This document shows, piece by piece, positions 41,690-47,899 of a DNA stretch of 47,899 nucleotides. Each line of letters starts with the position of its first letter. Position 1 is the stretch's first letter. Source of the stretch: Nitrospirillum amazonense (GTDB taxonomy: Bacteria > Pseudomonadota > Alphaproteobacteria > Azospirillales > Azospirillaceae); assembly GCF_007828045.1 (NCBI RefSeq), contig NZ_VITN01000033.1, positions 2,603 through 50,501 of the forward strand. Direction: 5' to 3'. The notes under the pieces are model-generated. The model did no database searches. It was not told where the DNA came from and was given only the letters and a program-made list of their open reading frames with translations. The translations under genes and the position numbers were made by a program.

Positions 41690-44600
41690 ATGGCCCAGAC
41701 GACCTTGGACATCGCCCAGCGCTTCACCCAACTGCCGCCGGAAAAACGACGCGGCTTCCTGGAGGCGCTGGCCGCCCGGGGGCTGCCCTTCACCCGCCTG
41801 CCCATCCCGCCGCGGGCGCCGGATGCGGTACCCGTGCTGTCGCCGGCGCAACGGCGGCTGTGGACCCAGGCCCAGTTGGACCCCGCGTCCGCCGCCTACA
41901 CCATGCCGGGGGTATTCCGCCTACGCGGCACGCTGGACATCGCGGCCCTGCGGGCGGCGCTGGACGGTCTGGCGGCCCGGCACGCCATCCTGCGCACCGT
42001 CTACCGGCCCGATGGCGCGGGCGGCGCCCATCCCCACGTACAGCCCCCCGGCCCCATCGCCATGGACCATAGCGACCTCAGCAACCGGCCGGATGCCGAA
42101 ACGACGGCCCGCGCGGTGGCCGAGGACTTCGTCGCCCAACCGTTCGATTTGGCCGCCGAGGCACCGTTGCGGGCCAAGTTGCTGAGGCTGGCGGCGGATG
42201 AGCATTGGCTGGTGGTGGCCCTGCACCACATCGCCGCCGATGGCGCCTCCCTGCCGCTGGCCCTGGCGGATCTGGCGGCGGGCTACGCAGCGGCACGGCG
42301 GGGTGAGCCCCAAGCGGCCGCTCAGGCCGTGCAGTACGCCGATGCCGTTGCCTGGCAGGCGGCTTGGCTGGATGGCGGTGAGGCCGACCGGCAGCGGGAC
42401 CATTGGCGCGCCCGAATGGCGGATGCGCCCCCGCCCCTGGCCTTGCCGGCGGATGGCGACCGCACGACGGCAACAGACACATCCCAAGCCGGTGCCGAAT
42501 GCGCCGTGGCCCTCCCGCCGGCCCTGACCCATGATCTGCGATGCCTGGCGCGCGACGGTGGGCACACTCTGTTCACCGCCTTGCTGGCGGCCTACGCCAT
42601 CCTGCTGTCCCGCCTGACGGGGCAGGATGACCTGATCATCGGCATCCCCGCTGCCGGCCGCCGCCAACGCGAGGCGGAAGGCCTGATCGGCTGTTTCGTG
42701 AACACCCTGCCCCTGCGCCTGCGCCTGGACGGTCGCGGCGGCTTCACCACCCTGATGGCCCAGGCGGCGGCGGAGGTGGCGGCGGCGCTGGACCATCAGG
42801 ATTTGCCGCTGGAGGACATCGCCGCCCTGGCGCCCGCGCAGGAGTGCCAGCCGCTGGTGCAGGTGATGTTCGACCATGCGCCGGCGCCACTGGGTGCCCT
42901 GGCCATGGACGGGCTGGCGGTGGAATCCCTGCCCCTGCCAGTGCGCACCGCCAAGTTCGACCTGGCGCTGGGCAGCGTGGAACGGGCGGACGGCGGCATC
43001 CTCGGCCGGCTGGCCTATCGCACCGGTTTGTTGGGCCCTGAGTCCGCCCAGGGCATGGTGGAGCGGTGGCGGGCGCTGCTGGCGCAAGCCGTCGCCGCCC
43101 CCGACCGTCCCATCGCCAGCCTTGATCCCCGCACCCCCGCCGAGGTGGCGGCCATCACCGCCTGGCATCGCGACCCGGCCTGGGCCCTGCCGCCACCGCC
43201 GGCCGTGCCGCTGCTGATCGCCCGCCACGCTGTCACCCGGCCGGACGCGCCCGCCGTGCTGTTCGGCGACAGCGTGCTGACCTTCGGCGCCCTGAACCGC
43301 CGCGCCAACCGCCTGGCCCGCCGCCTTCGTGCCCTGGGCGCCGGCCCGGAGGCGCGGGTGGGCGTCTGCCTCAACCGCACGCCGGACCTGATCGTCACCC
43401 TATTGGCGGTGATGAAATCGGGCGCCGCCTTCGTGCCCTTGGACCCGGACTATCCGCCGGAACGGCTGCGCGCCATCCGCAGGGGCGCCAACCTGTCGCT
43501 GATGGTGGGCGCCCCCCTGGACGGCTTGCCCATGCTGGCCGGCCCGGATGACGGCACGGCGGGGTTGGACGACAGCGACCCGGGGGTGACACCCCATCCG
43601 CGCAGCCTGGCCTACATCATCCACACCTCCGGCTCCACTGGCGTGCCCAAGGGCGTGGCGGTGGAGCATGGGGCGCTGGCCATGCACTGTGTGGCCACCG
43701 CCGCCCTCTATGACATGACGGCGGGCAGCCGTGAGCTGCACTTCCTGTCCTTCACCTTCGATGGCGCGCAGGAGCGCTGGATGACCGCCCTGACCCAGGG
43801 CGGCAGCCTGGTGCTGCGCGACGACAGCCTGTGGACGGCGGAACAGACCTATGAGGCCATCCGCCGCCATGGCGTGACCCATGCCGGCTTCCCGCCCAAG
43901 TACCTGCAGCAGCTGGCGGCCTGGGCGGAGACGCAGGGCGATCCGCCCCCCGTCCACCTCTATTCCTTCGGGGGTGAAGCCATGCCGCGCATGGGGCTGC
44001 AGCGGCTGTTCGCCGCCCTACGCCCCCGCCGGGCCATCAACGGTTACGGCCCCACGGAAGCGGTGGTGACCCCGCTGGTGTGGAAAAGCGACGGCGCCAC
44101 CTTGCCGGACACCCCCTATGTCCCCATTGGCCGGCCGGTTGGCGACCGCAGCGCCCACATCCTGGACGGCGACCTGCGCCCGGTGCCCGTGGGCGTGACG
44201 GGGGAGCTGTGGATCGGTGGCAGTGGCCTGGCCCGGGGCTATGTCGGCCAGCCGGCGGCCACCGCCGCCCGCTTCATCCCGGACCCCTTCGGGGACCCCG
44301 GCGCCCGGTTGTACCGCACCGGTGACCTGGCGCGCTGGCGCGAGGACGGCACGGTGGAATATCTGGGCCGACGCGATACCCAAGTGAAGGTACGGGGCTT
44401 CCGCGTGGAACCGGGGGAGATTGAGGCGCAACTGATCGCGCAAGCCGGTGTCCACCAGGCCGTGGTGGTGGCGGACGAGACGGGCGGCATCACCCGCCTG
44501 GTAGGCTATGTGGTGCCCGCCGACGGCACCACGGTGGACGTGGCGTCCCTCACCGCCCGGCTGGCCGAGGTACTACCCGCCCACATGGTGCCGGCGCGCC

Positions 44601-47557
44601 TGATGCTGCTTCCCGCCCTGCCCGTGACCACTGCGGGCAAGCTGGATCGCGCCGCCCTGCCCGCCCCGCGGTGGGAGGCGGACGGTCAGGTGCCCCCCCG
44701 TGACGCATGCGAGGCCGCTCTGGCCCGGCTGTGGGCGGAGACGCTGGGCCAGGCGAGCGTGGGTGTGACCGATAACTTCTTCGAGATCGGTGGCGATTCC
44801 ATCCTGGCCCTGCAGATCGTGGCCCGCGCCCGCGCGCAAGGCCTGCGCTTCACGCCCAAACAGCTGTTCGACCGGCAGACCATCGCCGCCTTGGCCCCGG
44901 TGGTGGAGGAGAAGGGGAGCGCCGCCCCAGACCTGCCGGTGCCGGACGGCCCGTCCCCCCTTACCCCCATCCAGTCCTGGTTCTTCAGCCAGCCCATCCC
45001 CCGGCGCCAGCGCTGGAACCAGTCGATCCTGCTGGCCAGCGACCGGCCGCTGGACGCGGAGGCCTTGGCCGGCGCCCTGACCGTGCTGGGCCGCCACCAC
45101 GACGCGCTGAGGCTGCGCTTCCATCAGGACGCCGGCGGCGCATGGTGGCAAAGCCATGCGGCCCAAGCCGTCATCCCATTGGATGAGGTGGCAGCGGAGA
45201 CGACGGCCGACATCACCCGCCTGTGCGATGAAGCCCAGGACGGTCTGGACCTGGCGCACGGCCCGCTGATGCGCGCCCGCCTGATCCGACTGCCCGACGG
45301 TGGCCAGCGTCTGTTCCTGGTGGCCCACCATCTGGTGGTGGACGGGGTGTCCTGGCGGGTGCTGCTGGACGATCTGCGCGCGCTGACCACCGGCCCCTGC
45401 CAAGACCGCGCCCTGCCTGGCCGTACCACCCCCTATGCCCTGTGGGCCGGGCGACTGGCCGGGCTCGCCGGGGCGCCGGCCACCTTGGCGCAACTGCCCC
45501 GCTGGCGGGCGGCCCTGGACACGCCCCCCCTGCCGGCGGATCGGCCGGGCGCCCCCAATACCCGGCGCCACGCCGTCACGCGCACCCTGCGGCTGGACAC
45601 CGCCACCACCCAGGCCCTGCTGACCACCGCACCCGCCGCCTATCGCACCCGCGTCGACGTGCTGCTGCTGGCCGCCTTGGCGGAAGCCGTGCGCCGCACC
45701 TGGAAACGCCCCGCCATCACCGTCCACCTGGAGGGGCATGGGCGCGAACCGCTATTCCCTGAGTTGGATCTGGAGCGCACGGTGGGCTGGTTCACCAGCG
45801 TCTATCCCGTGCGCCTGGAGACCACCGGCGGCTGGGACGCCACCATCCGCCAGGTGAAGGAAACCCTGCGCGCCATACCGGAGGGCGGCATCGGCTTCGG
45901 CCTTCTGCGCCATCTGGCCCCGGACGCGGTGACACGCGACGCGCTGGCGGCGCCGGTGTCGCTGTCCTTCAACTATCTGGGCCAGTTCGACGGCGCGCTG
46001 CGCGACGGCCCCTGGCGTGCGGCACCGGAGGATTGTGGCGCCGGCACCGACCCCGACGCGCCCCTCGGCGCCCTGCTGTCGGTGGACGGGCAGGTGCTGG
46101 ATGGCGTACTGGCCCTATATGTGCGCCACAGCGCCGCCCTGTTCCGCGAGGACACGGCCGCCGCTTTCCTGGCCGCCTACGAGGACGCGCTGGCCAGCGT
46201 CGTCCGGCACTGCCTCGCCACGGTTCCGGGCCAGGCGACGCCATCGGACTTCCCCCTGGTGGGGCTGACCCAGGCGCAATTGGACACCCTGCCCGTGCCG
46301 ACGCCCGACATCGCCGACATCCTGCCCGCCACGCCGCTGCAAGCCGGCATGGCCCGGCATCGCCGTCTGCACCCGGACAGCGACGCCTATGGGGTGCAGG
46401 TCTGGGCCCTGATCGACGGCCTGGACCCCGCGCGCATGGCGGCCGCGTGGGCGGCCATGACAGAGCGCTGCGACATCCTGCGGGCCGGCTTCGCCTGGCC
46501 AGGCGGCGACGACCCGGTGCTGGTCGTGCGCCGGGCGGTGGAGTTGGATGTCCAGTACCTGGACTGGCGGGGCGAGGCCGACATCGACGCTGCCTGGAAC
46601 AGACACCGGGACGCGGAATGGCGCCGGGGCTTCGTGCTGGAACGGGCGCCGCTGATGCGCCTGACCCTGGCACGGACGGGCGACAGGCAGTACCGCTTCC
46701 TCTGGACCTGGCACCATGCCCTGCTGGACGGATGGAGCATGTCCCGCCTGCTGGGTGACATCCTGCGCCTGTACGATGGCGAAACGCCGCTACCGCCTAC
46801 TGGCCGGCTACGCGATGTGGCCGCCTGGAAGCGGCGCCAGGACAAGGGCGCTGCCGACGCCTTTTGGCGGACGGAACTGGCGAGCCTGCCCGCCCCCACC
46901 CGGGTGCGCGACCATCTGGCGCCGCCGGCCCCGGCGGAAACCGATGGCGCCGTGGAATATGAGTTGGACGAGAACGCCGTGCGCCGCCTGAATGCCGTGG
47001 CGGCGGGGGAACGGGTGACCCTGAACACCCTGGTGCAGGCGGGCTGGCTGCAGGTGCTGTCCGAGGTAACCGGCCAGGCCACGGTGGCCTTCGGCGCCAC
47101 CATGTCGGGCCGCAGCCTGGACATGCCCGACATCGACAGCGTCATGGGCCTGCTGGCGGGCACGCTGCCCGTGGTCCACGCCCTGGCGGCTGGGGAGGAC
47201 AGGGGTACCGCCCTGCGCCGGCTGTTCGAGCAGAACCTGCGCCTGCGCCAGTTCGAGCACGCACCGCCGCCCCATCTGCAATCGTGGAACGACCCGGCAA
47301 ACGCCCCCTTCGACAGCACGTTGGTATTCGAGAACTATCCGGTGGACGAGGCCTTGCGTCATGAGGTGCGGGGAGACGTGCGTTTTAGCGACGTCAGCAA
47401 CCGCGGTCGCCTCAGCTATCCCTTGGCCTTGGTAGTGGTTCCTCGCGCCACGCTGGTGTTGCGGCTGGAATATTGCGGCCGGACCATGGGGAAACGGAAT
47501 GCCCGCGCGCTTGTGGACAGCCTGGCCGCGCGTGTTCTGGCGCTTGCAGCGCATTAG
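41690..47557 (+). CDS. NRPS, C-A-T-E-C (acyl-hydroxyornithine candidate), no thioesterase
   Basis: A 1955-residue synthetase. Domains: a short N-terminal linker; C (about 45-470; HHIAADG at 179); A (about 490-1000; IHTSGSTGVPKG, NGYGPTEAVVTPL, LYRTGDLARW); T (Ser1037 in GGDSIL). The epimerase domain (about 1088-1510) starts PLTPIQSWFF, with HHLVVDG at 1213, GWFTSVYPV and FNYLGQFD. The terminal C domain (about 1540-1955) starts ILPATPLQAGM, a D-accepting type, with HHALLDG at 1675. A-pocket residues read D-G-E-A-S-G-G-V-T, which I cannot assign with confidence; N5-acyl-N5-hydroxyornithine fits by elimination. Ending in a condensation domain after an epimerase is unusual: another module or nucleophile must follow in trans. 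Confidence 0.9.
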   Translation: MAQTTLDIAQRFTQLPPEKRRGFLEALAARGLPFTRLPIPPRAPDAVPVLSPAQRRLWTQAQLDPASAAYTMPGVFRLRGTLDIAALRAALDGLAARHAILRTVYRPDGAGGAHPHVQPPGPIAMDHSDLSNRPDAETTARAVAEDFVAQPFDLAAEAPLRAKLLRLAADEHWLVVALHHIAADGASLPLALADLAAGYAAARRGEPQAAAQAVQYADAVAWQAAWLDGGEADRQRDHWRARMADAPPPLALPADGDRTTATDTSQAGAECAVALPPALTHDLRCLARDGGHTLFTALLAAYAILLSRLTGQDDLIIGIPAAGRRQREAEGLIGCFVNTLPLRLRLDGRGGFTTLMAQAAAEVAAALDHQDLPLEDIAALAPAQECQPLVQVMFDHAPAPLGALAMDGLAVESLPLPVRTAKFDLALGSVERADGGILGRLAYRTGLLGPESAQGMVERWRALLAQAVAAPDRPIASLDPRTPAEVAAITAWHRDPAWALPPPPAVPLLIARHAVTRPDAPAVLFGDSVLTFGALNRRANRLARRLRALGAGPEARVGVCLNRTPDLIVTLLAVMKSGAAFVPLDPDYPPERLRAIRRGANLSLMVGAPLDGLPMLAGPDDGTAGLDDSDPGVTPHPRSLAYIIHTSGSTGVPKGVAVEHGALAMHCVATAALYDMTAGSRELHFLSFTFDGAQERWMTALTQGGSLVLRDDSLWTAEQTYEAIRRHGVTHAGFPPKYLQQLAAWAETQGDPPPVHLYSFGGEAMPRMGLQRLFAALRPRRAINGYGPTEAVVTPLVWKSDGATLPDTPYVPIGRPVGDRSAHILDGDLRPVPVGVTGELWIGGSGLARGYVGQPAATAARFIPDPFGDPGARLYRTGDLARWREDGTVEYLGRRDTQVKVRGFRVEPGEIEAQLIAQAGVHQAVVVADETGGITRLVGYVVPADGTTVDVASLTARLAEVLPAHMVPARLMLLPALPVTTAGKLDRAALPAPRWEADGQVPPRDACEAALARLWAETLGQASVGVTDNFFEIGGDSILALQIVARARAQGLRFTPKQLFDRQTIAALAPVVEEKGSAAPDLPVPDGPSPLTPIQSWFFSQPIPRRQRWNQSILLASDRPLDAEALAGALTVLGRHHDALRLRFHQDAGGAWWQSHAAQAVIPLDEVAAETTADITRLCDEAQDGLDLAHGPLMRARLIRLPDGGQRLFLVAHHLVVDGVSWRVLLDDLRALTTGPCQDRALPGRTTPYALWAGRLAGLAGAPATLAQLPRWRAALDTPPLPADRPGAPNTRRHAVTRTLRLDTATTQALLTTAPAAYRTRVDVLLLAALAEAVRRTWKRPAITVHLEGHGREPLFPELDLERTVGWFTSVYPVRLETTGGWDATIRQVKETLRAIPEGGIGFGLLRHLAPDAVTRDALAAPVSLSFNYLGQFDGALRDGPWRAAPEDCGAGTDPDAPLGALLSVDGQVLDGVLALYVRHSAALFREDTAAAFLAAYEDALASVVRHCLATVPGQATPSDFPLVGLTQAQLDTLPVPTPDIADILPATPLQAGMARHRRLHPDSDAYGVQVWALIDGLDPARMAAAWAAMTERCDILRAGFAWPGGDDPVLVVRRAVELDVQYLDWRGEADIDAAWNRHRDAEWRRGFVLERAPLMRLTLARTGDRQYRFLWTWHHALLDGWSMSRLLGDILRLYDGETPLPPTGRLRDVAAWKRRQDKGAADAFWRTELASLPAPTRVRDHLAPPAPAETDGAVEYELDENAVRRLNAVAAGERVTLNTLVQAGWLQVLSEVTGQATVAFGATMSGRSLDMPDIDSVMGLLAGTLPVVHALAAGEDRGTALRRLFEQNLRLRQFEHAPPPHLQSWNDPANAPFDSTLVFENYPVDEALRHEVRGDVRFSDVSNRGRLSYPLALVVVPRATLVLRLEYCGRTMGKRNARALVDSLAARVLALAAH

Positions 47558-47805
47558 CGGCTGATCGCTTCGGATGCGGGATGCTGCCGGCTCAGACTCG
47601 CGATGGGCCCGTTCAGGTAGTCATGCACCCAGGCCAGACGCAGGTCCGGCGCCAGGCGGCCCAGGTCGGTGGCATACTGCGGCGTCAGCGTCAGGGTGCC
47701 GGCCAGCGGCAGGTCGTAGCCCACCGTCACCTTGCCCAGGTACTACTCCACGCCGTAGTTGGCGTTGGCGCGGGCGCCCAGGAAGCCGATCCAGCGGCGC
47801 TGGTC
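47554..47805 (-). pseudogene. autotransporter-like beta-barrel C-terminal fragment with internal stop
   Basis: The minus strand reads RRWIGFLGARANANYGVE, a TAG stop near 47742-47744, then YLGKVTVGYDLPL and later DLRLAWVHDYLNGPIA before a final TAA. The last part resembles barrel strands of autotransporter domains (AWxHDYL pattern). The in-frame TAG replaces what would be a Tyr codon. The reading frame is closed again at about 47804, so both truncation and nonsense are present. Its stop overlaps the NRPS stop on the other strand. The family call is moderate because the fragment is short. Confidence 0.5.
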
Positions 47806-47899
47806 TTATACCATGTGTGGACGGCCCCGCCGAAACAAGGTGTTGGCGTAAGATTTTGTTTGGGTTGAAAGCGGTCATGTGTCCGGCCTTTGTGCGCGG
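47806..47899. other. unassigned right edge
   Basis: The last 94 bp are less GC-rich. On the minus strand a possible start at about 47878 gives MTAFNPNKILRQHLVSAGPS and then loses any recognisable character. The abrupt change from the barrel fragment suggests a junction, perhaps with a mobile element or a contig edge. I see no terminal repeat or family match. Confidence 0.35.

Noticed and set aside
47473-47868. Plus-strand frame over the right edge
   Set aside because: It starts inside the NRPS and runs antisense to the barrel fragment; composition is that of a shadow frame.

Overview
The window is GC-rich chromosomal DNA from a Gram-negative bacterium. Fused EIIA-HPr-EI fructose PTS, OprB porins, TonB/PepSY iron genes and alphaproteobacterial-style tRNA and integrase remnants fit an Azospirillaceae/Rhodospirillales alphaproteobacterium (Nitrospirillum, Niveispirillum or Azospirillum type). 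This placement is an inference from gene content, not a database match.

Region 1 (1-1.66 kb) holds no intact gene. It starts with a 68-base C run and a short AT-rich piece, possibly an assembly artefact. Decayed mobile DNA follows: an IS481-like transposase start, the 3' half of a tRNA-Glu(CUC) gene, an integrase start cut after about 17 codons, and the end of an IS3-type transposase. This looks like a used integration hot spot.

Region 2 (1.67-9.6 kb) is a fructose regulon: fruR (minus), divergent fruB-fruK-fruA and an OprB porin. Matching LacI-type operators lie before fruR, before fruB and, unusually, inside the porin signal-peptide codons.

Region 3 (9.7-14.9 kb) is a second catabolic locus: OprB porin, MFS transporter and DHDPS/KDG-aldolase-type lyase (minus strand), with a divergent LacI regulator. 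A 34-bp near-perfect palindrome lies between the divergent genes.

Region 4 (15-47.6 kb) is a siderophore locus with two divergent arms. The leftward arm encodes MbtH, diaminobutyrate aminotransferase, a one-module NRPS, an ABC exporter, an acyltransferase, ornithine N-hydroxylase, a TonB receptor and a DUF3649/PepSY/DUF3325 membrane cassette. The rightward arm encodes a stand-alone TauD-type hydroxylase and three NRPSs, the first ending in a second, fused hydroxylase. Fur-like boxes lie between the arms. Adenylation-pocket residues read as Asp, Dab, Asp and Gly, plus one unassigned domain that probably takes acyl-hydroxyornithine. The predicted product is a mixed beta-hydroxyaspartate/hydroxamate peptide siderophore. 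Two beta-hydroxylase types, a degenerate condensation (interface-like) domain, no visible thioesterase and an assembly line ending in a condensation domain are its unusual points.

Region 5 (47.55-47.9 kb) is an interrupted fragment resembling an autotransporter barrel, then unassigned DNA.
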